Under the pieces are notes generated by a model. It was not told the DNA's origin, made no database searches, and saw only the letters and a list, made by a program, of their open reading frames with translations. From contig JAVHZZ010000003.1 in assembly GCA_036250195.1 (NCBI GenBank), positions 336,533,875-336,597,874 of the forward strand: a stretch of DNA of 64,000 bases, written 5' to 3'. Positions 39,640-51,574 of the stretch are shown in pieces. Made by a program: the position numbers and the translations under genes. This DNA comes from Mixophyes australis. Taxonomy: Eukaryota > Chordata > Amphibia > Anura > Limnodynastidae. Every line of letters begins with the position of its first letter. The first letter of the stretch is position 1.

Positions 39640-41740
39640 AAGGTCACAAAATGTATCAGGAAAGAGAGGAGGAGGAGGAAAACCTCAACTCAAAAAGATG
39701 GAGATAAGAAAATGATCTAAAAATAAAAATAGAATTCAAAACAAAGGGGAAAGTAAGAATAAATAGAAACATAATACAAATAAAAATATAAATGAGAGTG
39801 GAAGTTGGGAAATAATTGATAATTCAGATGGATGTAGAAGCAAAGGTGTATTCAATCTACCCAAGAAAAAACTATCTGAGGCACAAATTGAGTTATTAAA
39901 CAGAGAATTGAACTTTGCCCCCTCTTCAGAGCCAAACCTTTTTGAATTATTTACAGAATTTAATAGATATATGAGACTGCTCTGCAGAAAGTTGGAATTC
40001 AAAAATATACTAGATTTGACTTTGGCTGATGGGGTAATATCCAAGAAACAAATGAGTTTTTTGTATGTATCTCACCCTGTAACACTGATAATTTATCATT
40101 TCCCCAAGATTTCCAAGCACACGCACACCCCCCAAGGCGACCTGTTATTTCGGGTTTGGGTTCACTAACTTCAGTCCAGTTATGTTGACTATCACTTACA
40201 ACCTCTGGTGGTCTCACTGAAGTCTCACATTTGAGACTCTACACATTTGTTAAGTCTACTAGAGTATATTATGGAAAGATGATTTTGTATTTTTGACATT
40301 GGATGTTGAATCTTTATATAGTAACATCCCCTATGAAAAAGGTGTGAAGGTCATTGAACATCAGTCAGAAGCGGGATTCCAGTGAGACACCACAAGATCC
40401 TTGTAGATTCCATTTCCATTTCCTTTAAATAAGCTCACGACCACTTTTTGTTTGAAGGTCATCATTATTTACAGGTGATGGGAACGACCATGGGGACACG
40501 CTACGCCAACCTATATGTGGGTGAACTTAAAGAGGCCCGCATGTGGGGTGCACAAGTTCGGGCGGACTTTGTCTTCTATTGTTGTTGTATAGACAATTTG
40601 TTTATTATTTCGAGGGGTTGTGAATCACATGCACTGGAGTTTGTTAATTATTTAAATAATAATGATTAGAATCTTAAGTTCACTTATAAGTATCACGCCA
40701 TCCACATGGAGGTCCAAGATGTTGCCCTATTGGCCACAGCCATAAATTATTCCAATGGAGATGTGTTTTTAAAACAAGATGATGTAATGACAGAATAATT
40801 TTTAGATCGAAGATATACGCCCGATCTAGTATACCAAGCACTCAGAAAGGTAAATAAGATGGACAGAGGGGCCATGTTGGTGTCTAAGAAGGAGAAAATA
40901 AAGAGTGAAGACATCAGTAAAAACTCAGATGGAAATGAAATGAGTGTGACTAGAAGAAATAAAAGGTAGGTTGCTGTGAATTCAGAGTGGGCTTATATGT
41001 CGAAGTTTAACAAACTATTCTCTCTAGTGTTAAAAATATTATCTGCTCAAATTATCCAATCCTAAAACAAGATCCGTCACTGAAATAACTATTGCTAAAG
41101 GATCCAGTGATAGTGTTTAAAATAGCTTATAATTTTAAAAATATATTGGCCCTGAGTTTTTTGAAGTCTACAATCATATCTTTAAATGAAGGTGCCCAGA
41201 AAGGAGACGATAGTGATACGATGGTATCTGAGTGGCTTCTTTCCACTCCTGATGGTTGTTTGAGATGTGGCAGGCAATAATGTATTACGTGTAAACAAAT
41301 TAGTTATAGAGTATACTTAGAAAAATGGCTGGTGATAAAGAATATAACATCAGAGGATTCATTATTGTAATACCTGTTTGTAATCTATTTTTTAAAGTTT
41401 AGTTGTAACCTATACTACATTAGAAGAACTACAAGGGCATTAAAAATTAGATTCAATGAACATAGATATAATATACTGAATGGGCTGAGAACTCAGTGTC
41501 TCTAGACACTATGCCAATAAACATAATTGTAATCCGAACTGCCTCACCATCAATGGGTTGGAACTGATAAAAGCCACCCCAAGAAGTGGGGACAGGTATA
41601 AGACACTATGTAAAAAGGGGCCTTCTGGATCTATCAACGGAATACATTCTCGCCATTGAATCCCTTGAACTTAATGAAATTATATATGAAAAAAAAATTA
41701 TTTTTGCTATTTAGGATTCAGATCTTACAGTCTCCAAATA
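39640..41740 (+). pseudogene. Penelope-like element remnant (RT and GIY-YIG)
   Basis: Broken frames read as a Penelope-like polyprotein. An N-terminal piece (39908-40168) has NLFELFTEFNRYMRLL. The RT palm follows with LDVESLYSNIPYEKG (about 40300) and QVMGTTMGTRYANLYVGE (about 40473), the block typical of PLE RT. Next comes 'CIDNLFIISRG', equivalent to the active-site YIDD (about 40590). Downstream (41270-41670), a CX2C-like start, 'RTTRALKIRFNEHRYNIL' and a WI...LNTL-type end match the GIY-YIG endonuclease region. Multiple stops and shifts make it inactive. RT plus GIY-YIG is diagnostic of Penelope-like elements such as Neptune. Confidence 0.75.
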
Positions 41741-41871
41741 TGGGGTGGGAATATATTTGTTTTCCCTGCTTACTGTAAGGCGGTTTTGGTTATATATTGT
41801 TAGATGCCTTTGTGATTCAGTTATTGTGGTAGAATTCTAGTAATTTATGATCTTTCTAGAGGGTCTCCTAC

Positions 41872-41874
<3 letters not shown>

Positions 41875-41932
<58 letters not shown>
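41875..41932. repeat. (AT)n microsatellite
   Basis: Pure AT alternation of about 58 bases just after the Penelope-like remnant. Confidence 0.95.
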
Positions 41933-41935
<3 letters not shown>

Positions 41936-42165
41936 TTTATATATAGCATCTTTCCAAAAATAATTAGAATTGGATAGAAGATAAAAATATTATTACCAGG
42001 AAATATTATTAGCAAAGACTGAGGTGGAATGAGGTCCTGCTCCTGGCCTACTTGCTGCTGCTTGTCCTTTTTCCATAGTATACTGAATCTGACTCTATTT
42101 TTATTCTATTTTACTTTTATTTTATCATTTCAGAATCGTTTAGTATATAATTTTTCATTATATAT

Positions 42166-42513
42166 TGTAGCGAGGAGGCCTATTTGCCACAGCTCTCCTG
42201 CATAGGGACAGGTGACGTCCTGGCAAGTCTGCAAGGGAAAGCTGCATACAGAGTTAATTCCCACACAGTCTTTACCATCACACTCATTTTATGTGGGTGT
42301 CTGATGCTGGAAAAGCTGGCCAGTCAGTAGGGTGTTGGACTGTATTTAGCTTAGCATTAGGGTCACCAGGAGGTGTAAGCAAAGGGTATTGCTTGCTGGT
42401 GTCATCCTGACAAGAAGTGTTGACATTTATTGTGGTGCAAACAATAAATGTATCTTTGATTTACAACAAGAATTGGTCCTTGTTGTTGATATCTGCAGGG
42501 TGCTCTTCTTACA
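42166..42513 (+). repeat. Probable Gypsy-type LTR
   Basis: A 348-bp segment starts TGTAGCGAGGAGG and ends CTCTTCTTACA, has AATAAA-like signals (about 42445) and is followed after AG by TGGTGTCAGGTGTCA. TGGTGTCAG begins the usual tRNA-Leu primer site of many vertebrate Ty3/Gypsy elements. No internal coding region or second LTR is present, so this is a truncated relic. A host-derived repeat is possible. Confidence 0.4.
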
Positions 42514-42848
42514 AGTGGTGTCAGGTGTCAAAAGTGCTATAAGCAGGACGAGTTTGTTCCAATATGTTATATTGGATAATATTTTAGTTTACTTCATTGT
42601 GTAAATTTTAGATGTTAGATCTTTATAATGGTATACATTATTTTTTTTATTATTATGATTTATCATATTTTTTTTTTGTTTGATTATTGATTAATACATT
42701 TTTCAAATTATCCCTATGTATTATTTCTGGATTCTATGTATGGCAAGCATACATGCAATTAATGGAGGTGTCCTGTGGATATTAAGTGGTCAAACAACCC
42801 GGCTGGGGATGGTGTGAATTAGTACTCTGCTGGGTATATAGTGAGTGT

Positions 42849-42900
42849 TTTGGTTAGTTCTCTGAAATCGCCCCAAGGCAATGAAACGCGTCAATTTAGT
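42849..42900 (+). ncRNA. Degenerate hammerhead-like motif
   Basis: CTGAAAT (42862-42868), a 3-bp stem GCC/GGC, GAAA (42883-42886) and CGCGTC follow in the order of a hammerhead core. The second core block is mutated (AT instead of GA) and stem I does not pair well. It looks like an inactivated version of the ribozyme at 62549 and fits a Penelope-like terminal repeat. Confidence 0.4.
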
Positions 42901-43051
42901 TAGCAATAATTCTACAGATACTTCTGGGAGCACCAGCTTTAATTGAGAGTCTGCCTTGTGTACCATTTTAAGTCTTCCCACTGTTGCTGTGAAACTTCAT
43001 CAGCTATAACTAGACGAGTTGTTATTTTTTTTACATGTAGATAGATTAAAG

Positions 43052-43237
43052 CAGTGGATCCAAAACTTTCTCAGTTCGAGGCACCCTTAGGGTCTCCATA
43101 ATTTTTTCAAGGCACCCCTGAGCCAAATAATTACTAAGTAGTCACCCCTCTTCCTTACCATCAGCCCTGTCCATGGCACCCCTTTGAGATCGCTGAGGCA
43201 CCCCAGGGAGCTAGGGTGCACAGTTTTTTAACCACTT
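43052..43237. mobile_element. hAT-Charlie-like MITE
   Basis: It starts CAGTGGATCCAAAACTTTCT and ends with the inverse of a CAGTGGTTAAAAAACTGTG-like terminus. The CAGTGGTTCTCAAACT-type end is characteristic of Charlie-like hAT elements. Flanking 8-mers GATTAAAG (43044-43051) and GACTAAAG (43238-43245) agree at seven of eight positions. No ORF. Confidence 0.75.
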
Positions 43238-43505
43238 GACTAAAGGAAACCATCGGAAACTCCCCAACACAGGGGGTGGGAGGATAAATTTCAGTGCCCA
43301 ACACTTTAAGCAGTTTGTGTTGATCACCGCAGTTCATCTGTGCAGCAGATGATCTGGTGCCAAAATAATTGAAACATCTGATAATAACCTGCATGTGCGG
43401 AAACACTGGATTCCACGTAACTAATAGTCAGTTGTATTATTTTACTTAATGAACTCAACTGTAAACTGGATTATCCTTTAAGAATAAGCTTCCTGGTTTT
43501 AGAAA

Positions 43506-43716
43506 CAGTGTTTCCCAACGCCAGTCCTCAGGCACCCCTAACAGTGTTTTTTTCCATATTTCTTTGCTTGAGCACAGGTGTATCATTACTAACTGACACA
43601 TTTTGAAATACTAACTGACACATTTTGAAAGAGCCACAGGTGGTACTAATTATATCACCTGTCACCTGGAAAACCTGCACTGTCCAGTCCCTGAGGACTG
43701 GAGTTGGGAAACACTG
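43506..43716. mobile_element. MITE with 27-bp inverted termini
   Basis: The left end, CAGTGTTTCCCAACGCCAG..., and the inverted right end match at 26 of 27 positions (43506-43532 and 43690-43716). An internal CTAACTGACACATTTTGAAA is doubled. The terminus style suggests hAT, but I find no clear 8-bp duplication. Confidence 0.85.
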
Positions 43717-43719
43717 AAC

Positions 43720-45951
43720 CTAATCTCAGCTTCAGCAACCAGCTGCACCACTGTTGTCTCTGTGACATCCAAACATCAGAGAACATCAACTTTAACCTCA
43801 AGTCCACTTATTACAATGGAAAGGGACAAGCCAGTGGTGCTATGATTTGCTACTCATTTCACCTGTATAATATGTCCTTCTGGGCTATAATTTGGTGGTA
43901 TCTTGTTTAATAGTGAAAATGTTCTATTCTTACTTTATTATTTATGTTAAACATTAGACACACCTCTAGATTTACACAAAGTTTTAAATATTGGAGAGGA
44001 GGAACTATCAAACTGATGATTTGCACATATAAATCTTGCCATATATAGTACATAAAAATGAATCATACAATTTCATATTTAATAAAACTATTCAGTACAA
44101 GCAACATGTCACAAGTCATCTTGCAGTCAAGGTGTAAACTAAATGCATTATTATTTTCAAATAACTTGTGGCATAGGATGGGTACATGTATGTAAACATA
44201 GCTATATCATTCTATATATCATACAGATTCTTCATTTATATTTGGATTTATGATATTCCTTAGTAGAACATTACTAATAAGAATTACTGTAACAATAGTG
44301 AATGAGATGAAACTACTGACCTATCATAACTACCAATACCAAGTATAAGAACCTACTACTGTGGTCTGTATTCCTCATTTCAAATAAATAATAAGTTGAT
44401 AGCTCTTTCATTGATCAGCAACATTAGTATTGAACAAATCATCAGTCACAGCAAGCAATCAAATGTTTATAATAATACATTTATTACATCTCTTTCACTC
44501 AGTAAACTTCTATAAGGAATTTGTTTTCTTACCTATAAAGTGTTTTTGTTTAGACCAATTACTATCAGAGATGAATTGCTGATGATTATCGATGTTAATA
44601 ATTTTTCTCAGATAAAATACTATTAAGCTATTTGTGTCATTTCATCTGGTATATTCTAATAGTATTCTATAATAACTGCTGAATTGAACAAAACAAATCT
44701 CACATGAAAGTACAGTGGTTAGTTGTAAAAATTAGGCTGTCCAATAGCATGAATAAATGTTTCCATTGAGAAGGCACGCTGCCATCAACATATTCCTTTG
44801 CTTACAACTCCCCTCAGCTGGATCACTGGTGGCTGCTACATGAAATCATTTTTCCCAGAGCTTTAACCACTCTGTGTTACAGAATTGGCTAATTTATTTT
44901 ATTAATTACCTTTGGTTTGTGGTGGAGGGGTGTGTGTGAGCGAGATGACCTATCACAAGCCATGATCTCTTAACAGCAGCTCGTGATTGGTCTTACCATT
45001 TACACACAACCCCACATTTTTTTTCAGCCGGTTTTAAAGAGGAACAGAAGAGCCCTGGAAAACTGGCTGCACAGAACAGTGCACATTTTACTGGATGTTA
45101 GTGCAGCTGTGTCGGGTTAGGAAGTGACTGGCCACACAACAATATATCAATATATCCCCTCCCCTGGCCATAATGTGATAAATGTTCCTACCCCTTTAAT
45201 TGTGCATCAGGGGGAATCATATGCCAGACATAGAGGGGTTTGAATACCTAACTCAGTTTTTACTGTCAGTGATGACAGCTCTTTTCTCTTGTGCTCTGGT
45301 GCTTCACCAGTACAATTCAGTAACAGTGGAGGTCCCAAAGGGATGGGTGCGGTCTATACCAAAATAGCAGAGGTTGCCTAAAGGTGCAGTGTAACCACAG
45401 TCAGATATATAGGTGCATCTGAACCAGACCTTCTCTCCTCTCAAGACAATGTCCAACAAGCACTACAACTGTTTGTGTATAGATCCTTCCAAATATAATC
45501 CTTTATTGTAGTACAATGAAACTTGGTGAAGAATGAAACATTTTCATTGTGTTCATTGAGGAACACTTTCATTGTCAAGTATTTTTTACCGTGTTTAATT
45601 TCAGTTAAATAAATAATTGTATTTGGAAGGATGTGTCCAAAATGTATTGGCTAAAGGTGGACAATCCCTTAAAAATAACCTGAAATAAACAAAAACAGCT
45701 AACAAAGAAATTGTGTATTGATGCGTATCACTAACATCACAGATGAATCATTCATATATTCCATTTGCCAAGATTTGAAAGGAATTGTCATGGAATTACA
45801 ACCCTCAAACATGTTTTTATACAGTACAAGATATGAACAAACCATGTATTATTTTCAAATAAGGTTCTTTTTCAGTATATTATTGAAAATTCTGGAAAGT
45901 TGTCAACTTTGATTTATTGTATGACTATCATTATGGAAAACGTAATATTTT
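43720..45951. other. No gene recognised
   Basis: AT-rich sequence without convincing exons, RNA genes or bounded transposons. Short ORFs here (such as 43704-43910 and 45718-45912) have no recognisable domains. Confidence 0.5.
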
Positions 45952-45955
45952 ACAC

Positions 45956-46769
45956 TATTAAAGTTATTTTATCGTTCACCAATAATCATTGTCTATGCCA
46001 TTTGTGTGGTTCCAACTCACAAAGTGATTTATTAGCAAAGGCAAAAGAATAACAAGTAAATAAATAAGTACAGCCGATACATACGCCGTGCCCTGCTGGC
46101 TCCAACTTATAGTCATTCAATCCTGAAGTCTGTGCTCAAAGAGACTGATTGTTGGTTCCAGAGAGCAATATAAGCACATTTGGTGTCACAGTAAATACAA
46201 TACAGATGGCTTGGTAAGTTTCCATAACTTCAGGCTCCAGGACAGTCCGGTACAATGTTGTACATAGGTCAGTTCAAACGATGCCTTCCAGGGGTGGGGG
46301 TCAGCTCTCCAATCAGATGCATCCTAATCTTCCCACCGAAAGCTAGTTCAAACTGGTCTATTTATATTACACACACAATACCTTTCTGATCATTAATTCC
46401 CAATATTCCATAACTAGTATACGCAAGGTGTGATCTCTTAGCCGATGGAACCGGGTCACTGAGGATAAATAGGGGATTAGAATGACACCAAAGATGATAT
46501 GTTTCCTGTAACCTGAAACTTAGATCTCAATAAAGTGCTTCTAACATTATCATATTTAACTATAAATTCAATAACATTTGCTCATAAACGACTGTGGGTT
46601 GAAACTGTTATAAAAATGAACTATCTACAAGTGAATGTGTAAGTGTAAGTGTATGTGTGCATTATTTATCGTGCGATTGCACCATAACACGTGGTGTACT
46701 GATCGCAATCGCACGGTAAAACAATATTAATCAATATAGTTTATTTCATCTAATTATTTGACTTTGACA
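45956..46769 (-). repeat. Solo LTR of the ERV-A/D family
   Basis: The plus-strand sequence follows the ERV-D LTR from CCAATAA..GATTGTC through AATAAGTACAGCCG and AGTCATTCAATCCTGAAGTCT to the final TTTGACA. It is flanked by 4-bp ACAC (45952-45955 and 46770-46773). The element's CA end is mutated. It is much more diverged than the LTRs of A or D. It carries a palindrome with arms CGTGCGATTGC/GCAATCGCACG (46672-46715) in the same place where ERV-A has its GATGCGTAC palindrome. Recombination between the two LTRs of an old provirus explains it. Confidence 0.9.
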
Positions 46770-46863
46770 ACACATACAATTAATTACTGAAATTTAAAAA
46801 GTGTGCATTCCCTGTCAATGATTCATATAATTAACAGTACTGTTTCTGGCAACAGAAAAAAGT

Positions 46864-49800
46864 TCATCATCATCATCATTTATTTATATAGCGCCAACAT
46901 ATTCCGTAGCGCTTTACAATTGGGGACAAACATAATAAACTAATAAACAAACTGGGTAAAACAGACAAAGAGGTGAGAAGGCCCTGCTCGCAAGCTTACA
47001 ATCTATGGGACAATGGGAGATTGACACATGAGGTTAAGTCTACATTTTGCATTTTGGCCCAGCTAGACTGCAAAGGTAAAAGTGACTCATAAGCTAAATG
47101 AACCCGTCACACAACAATGTTGGTCAGGGGGCAGCCGTCCCGTGTGAAACTGTGTAACAGGCTAAAGGTAGCGAGGTTAAGAGAGTGGCAGAGGAATATT
47201 ATAAGCTTGTCTGAAGAGGTAGGTTTTCAGAGAACGCTTGAAAGTTTGTAGACCAGAGGAGAGTCTTACTGTGCGAGGGAGAGAATTCCATAGAGTGGGT
47301 GCAGCCCGAAAAAAGTCCTGTAACCGGGAATGGGAGGATGTAATGAGGGTGGATGAGAGACACAGATCTTGTGCAGAACGGAGTTGCCGAGTTGGGAGAT
47401 ATTTTGAGACAAGAGAGGAGATGTATGTTGGTGCAGCTTTGTTTATGGCCTTGTAGGTTAGTAAAAGTATTTTATATTGGATTCGGTACAAAACAGGCAG
47501 CCAGTGTAGAGACATACAGAGTGATTTAACAGAGGAAGAACGATTTGCAAGGAAAATCAGTCTTGCCGCAGCGTGCAAAATAGATTGTAGAGGTTTAAGT
47601 CTGTTTTTGGGAAGACCAGTAAGGAGGGAATTGCAATAGTCAATGCGGGAGACGATGAGTGCATGAATTAAGGTTTTTGCAGTGTCTTGCGTGAGATATG
47701 TGCGTATTCTGGAAATGTTCTTTAGATGCATGTAGCAGGATTTAGATATAGAGTCAATGTGGGGAACAAAGGATAGGTGTGAGTCAAGGATTACACCTAG
47801 GCAGCGAGCTTGTGGGGTGGGATTTATGGTCATGTTATCAACAGAGATAGAAATGTCAGGTATGCTCTTGTTGGCGGGTGGGAATATTATTAACTCTGTT
47901 TTAGAAAGATTAAGTTTGAGTTGGCGAGAGGACATCCAAGATGATATGGCAGAAAGACAGTCAGTTACACGGGACAACACAGATGTCGAGAGATCAGGAG
48001 AGGATAGATAGATTTGGGTATCATCTGCATAGAGATGATACTGAAAGCCAAAGGAACTTATTAGATTTCCAAGGGAAGCAGTATAGATAGAGAACAGCAG
48101 AGGACCTAGCACTGAGCCTTGTGGTACTCCAACTGATAGGGGAAGCGGAGCAGAGGTGGCTCCAGAGAAATTAACAGTGAAAGAGCGATTAGAAAGGTAG
48201 GATGAGAACCAGGATAGAACAGTGTCTTGAAGCCCTAGGGATTGCAGCGTTTGCAGGAGAAGAGAGTGATCAACAGTGTCAAATGCAGCCGATAGATCCA
48301 GGAGAATTAGGAGAGAGTAATGGCATTCAGTTTTAGCAGTGATCAGATCATTAACAACCTTGGTCAACGCAGTCTCTGTGGAGTGTTGAGAACGAAAGCC
48401 AGACTGAAGAGGATCCAACAGGTTGTTAGCGGAAAGAAAATGTGTGAGGCGAGTGTAGGCAAGTCTCTCTAGAAGCTTGGAGGGGCACGGCAGCTGAAAG
48501 ATGGGACGGTAATTTGATAGAGAGTTTGGGTCGGAATCTTGTTTTTTTAGAATAGGAGTAATCACTGCATGCTTGTATAGTGATGGAAAGATGCCAGTAG
48601 AGAGCGAGAGATTACAGATTTGAGTTAGAGGTGAAATGAGCACAGAAGACAGGGATCTACCAATTTGCGAGGGAATAGGATCAAGAGGACAGGAGGAAGA
48701 TAAGAAGAGCGTAGAAATTTCCTCTTAATTTGTGGGGTCAGAGGGTGGTGGGAAGGAATTGAGCCGATTGCTTGTCAAGGAAGAGGATACCATTTCTAGT
48801 CTGATCTTGTCAATCTTGTCCTTGAAGTATGAAGCAAGATGCTGAGCACTGATAGTAGATGGAGGGTTCGTGGTGGGAGGATTCAGAAGATATTTAAATG
48901 TATTGAAAAGGCGTTTGGGGTTAGAAGCCTGAGCATAGATAAGAGATTGGAAGTATGTTTGTTTTGCCGTGTCCAGAGCATTTCGATAGGAGTGGTAGAC
49001 AGAAGTATACGTGAAGAAGTCATTAGAGGTGCGAGATTTACGCCAGTGATGTTCTGCTTTACGGGACAGTCTTTGAAGATTTCGTTTTGCTTTAGTGTGC
49101 CACGGTTGACATCAAAGTCGACGTGTAGTATGTAGTGTCGCTGGAGCCACTTGATCAAGGGCCGTTTCTAAGGTTTGGTGAAAATGGGGTACTGCCATCT
49201 CAGGGGATGAGAATGTAGAGATAGGGGAGAGAAGGTGTTGGAGAGAGGTGGAAAATTGTTGAAGATTAATAAAATTCAGATTTCTGCAGGTATGAGGAGG
49301 CATGGTAGAGTTAGACAGTAGAGAGGTTAGAGCAGTGGGGGTGAGTGAGTAGCTGATAAGGTAATGATCCGAGAGGTGGAAGGGTGTGTTAAGAAAATTA
49401 GAAACTGAGCATAGTCTAGAGAAAACAAGATCAAGGCAGTGGCCATCCTTATGAGTAGATAATTTAATCCACTGGGAGAGGTCAAGTGAGGAGGTTAGAG
49501 AGAGTAGTTTGGAAGCAGCTTTGGAAGGTGGGTTATCAATGGTGATGTTGAAATCACCCATGATGATGGTGGGGATGTCTGAAGATAAGAAGTGAGGGAG
49601 CCATGCAGAGAAATCCTCAATAAATTGTTGGTGTGCTCCAGGTGGAAGATAGATCACCGCAACACGTAGAGAGAGTGGATTAAAAAGGCGAATAGCATGT
49701 ACTTCAAAAGATGTGAACGTGAGTGATGGGACATTTGGTAGAACTGTAAACGTGCACTGTGGAGAGAGAAGTAGTCCAACCCCACCTCCTTGTCTGCCTC

Positions 49801-50360
49801 CTGGTCTGGAGGTGTGGGTGAGATGGAGGCCACCATGTGAAAGTTCTGCAGGTGAGGCAGTGTCTGTTTGCATGAGCCATGTTTCTGTTATTGCCAGAAG
49901 GTTGAGGTTTCTTGAGAGGAAGAGATCATGAATGGAGGCAAGTTTGTTACAAACAGATCGTGCATTCCAAAGGGCACATTTAAAGGACTTTGGAAGAGAG
50001 GGGAGACAGGTGATGTGTTTGAGGTTTGCTATAGAGCGGTAGTGCTATGATGTATGTGTGTGTGAGGAGTGTGGGGGACCTGGATTAGGTGATATATTAC
50101 CAGCTAATAGAAGCAGAGTGAGAGAAAGATAGGCAAGGGGATTGTAAGATGTGTGACTTTTTATTTTCTGGCGACAGGTGGAGGTTGTACTTGTTAGAGA
50201 TAATAAATAGGACAGCAGTTCATGGGTGTTGACTAGAGGTGAGTGGAGTAATGCAGGTGCAAAGTGGACAAATGTTTGTGTTGATGGAAGGGTGAAAGAT
50301 GACACAGTTTTAAAGATCATGCCATGAAAAGAGACCAAGAAAAGCAATTTGTTCCACATT
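46864..50360 (-). mobile_element. L2/CR1-type LINE
   Basis: A minus-strand non-LTR retrotransposon. Its 3' end is at low coordinates: a terminal ATG/CAT microsatellite (46865-46879) and a 3' UTR with TATATAGCGCCAACATATTC and AGCGCTTTACAATTGGGGAC, typical of L2/CR1 elements of fish and frogs. ORF2 with endonuclease and RT occupies 47177-50359. The 5' UTR and any ORF1 are missing or outside the recognised part, so it is 5'-truncated or ends near 50400. I could not identify a target duplication. Confidence 0.88.
47177..50359 (-). pseudogene. LINE ORF2: 2A-like leader, endonuclease, RT
   Basis: One reading frame of about 1,060 codons carries three premature stops (TAG 50045-50047, TGA 49112-49114, TAA 48725-48727) and no frameshift that I can see. 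The N-terminal segment is hydrophobic and ends LLLLAGNISPNPGP, a 2A-like motif (50119-50075). The APE-type endonuclease follows, with NARSVCNK (about 49950), AITETW, GDFN (about 49550) and SDH (about 49370). RT has a [10 protein letters not shown] block and YADDTQIY (about 48020). A C-terminal region with LHWLPV..RI.YKI follows, typical of L2/CR1. Known role: nicking and target-primed reverse transcription. This copy is inactive because of the stops. Confidence 0.9.
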
Positions 50361-50504
50361 GTGATAAAAGGAGTTCAAGCCAAAAAGTTAGGGGATTTTA
50401 AAGAATTACCTCTTTGCAGTGTTCCATATAGAAAAACACGTAATGCAGAAATAGGCTGTGGCAGATGTAGCTTATTGCTGGAAGTAAAATCCAGTCAAAT
50501 GTAG
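50361..50504. other. Short spacer beside the LINE
   Basis: No recognisable feature. It may include part of the LINE 5' region. Confidence 0.4.
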
Positions 50505-50590
50505 TCCAACTGTGTTGTCTAACTGTGCATTTTCGTCCACTTCGTAAAGAAATCACACACGTCTCCCCCCCACATACGTCTCCCCATAGA
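50505..50590. repeat. Direct-repeat segment, copy 1
   Basis: Contains TGTTGTCTAACTGTGCATTT, TCGTCCACTTCGT and CACATACGTCTCCCCATA. A diverged second copy lies at 51178-51275, so the two bracket the 71-bp minisatellite. Confidence 0.8.
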
Positions 50591-50767
50591 CTGAGGCTAA
50601 GATGTAGTCAGGCTTATTTAGCAATACTCTACAGATGTGCTAATTGGTCAGCTAATCAAAGGAACAGAAAACATTTGTTTCATTGGCTAGGCCAGATACC
50701 TATCATAAATTAGGCATCAATAAAAGACTGGGCCAACCTAAGTTTAAACAGATAACAATTTCCTAGA

Positions 50768-51135
50768 ACATACTTTAAACACAGATTGCAGGGATGAAAT
50801 TCACAGATTAATGATCAGAGTAGTAGTAGTATGGACTATGGATGAACATACTTTAAACACAGATTGCAGGGATGAATTTCACAGATTAATGATCAGAGTA
50901 GTAGTAGTATGGATGAACATACTTTAAACACAGATTGCAGGGATGAATTTCACAGATTAATGATCAGAGTAGTAGTAGTATGGATGAACATACTTTAAAC
51001 ACAGATTGCAGGGATGAATTTCACAGATTAATGATCAGAGTAGTAGTAGTATGGATGAACATACTTTAAACACAGATTGCAGGGATGAATTTCACAGATT
51101 AATGATCAGAGTAGTAGTAGTATGGATGAACATAC
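50768..51135. repeat. 71-bp minisatellite, five units
   Basis: The unit carries ACATACTTTAAACACAGATT, GCAGGGATGAATTTCACAGA and AGTAGTAGTAGTATGGATGA. Starts near 50768, 50846, 50916, 50987 and 51058 give a 71-bp period. The first unit has a small extra duplication (GGACTATGGA). Units are nearly identical, so the expansion is recent. Confidence 0.95.
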
Positions 51136-51177
51136 CTGGAGATGAAAAGAGAAGAGAAGGATGAGGGTTAGTTGCTG

Positions 51178-51275
51178 TGTTGTCTAACTGTGCATTTTCG
51201 TCCACTTTGTGAGAAGATCCCACTTCGTGAAGAAATCACACACGTCTACCCCCCACATACGTCTCCCCATAAACA
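51178..51275. repeat. Direct-repeat segment, copy 2
   Basis: Second copy of the 50505-50590 segment, with an extra GTGAGAAGATCCCACTTC stretch. 51276-51506 holds nothing recognisable. Confidence 0.75.
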
Positions 51276-51574
51276 GTAAGGTCTTTTACAAATGACAGTG
51301 AAAACACATATCAAACACAAACAATTTGATAATATCAGTTTTACACATGTTCAGAAGGATTGGAGGTCACGTAGTCTTTCCCAATGAGTGCACTTGCGGT
51401 AAACACAACTGGATGGAACAAGTAGTATTTGGAAAGCCACGTTGCTGCAGTAGCACTTCAAACGTGAGTATTAATGCTAGTGGGTATGGTTTCAATGTTA
51501 AGACCAGGGGGTAAATGTATCAAGATGAGAGTTTTCCAGCGGGTTTGAAAAATGGAGATGTTGCCTATAGCAAC

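Noticed and set aside
47757..48011. 84-codon plus-strand ORF (and others at 47238, 48839)
   Set aside because: Antisense shadows of the LINE RT frame.
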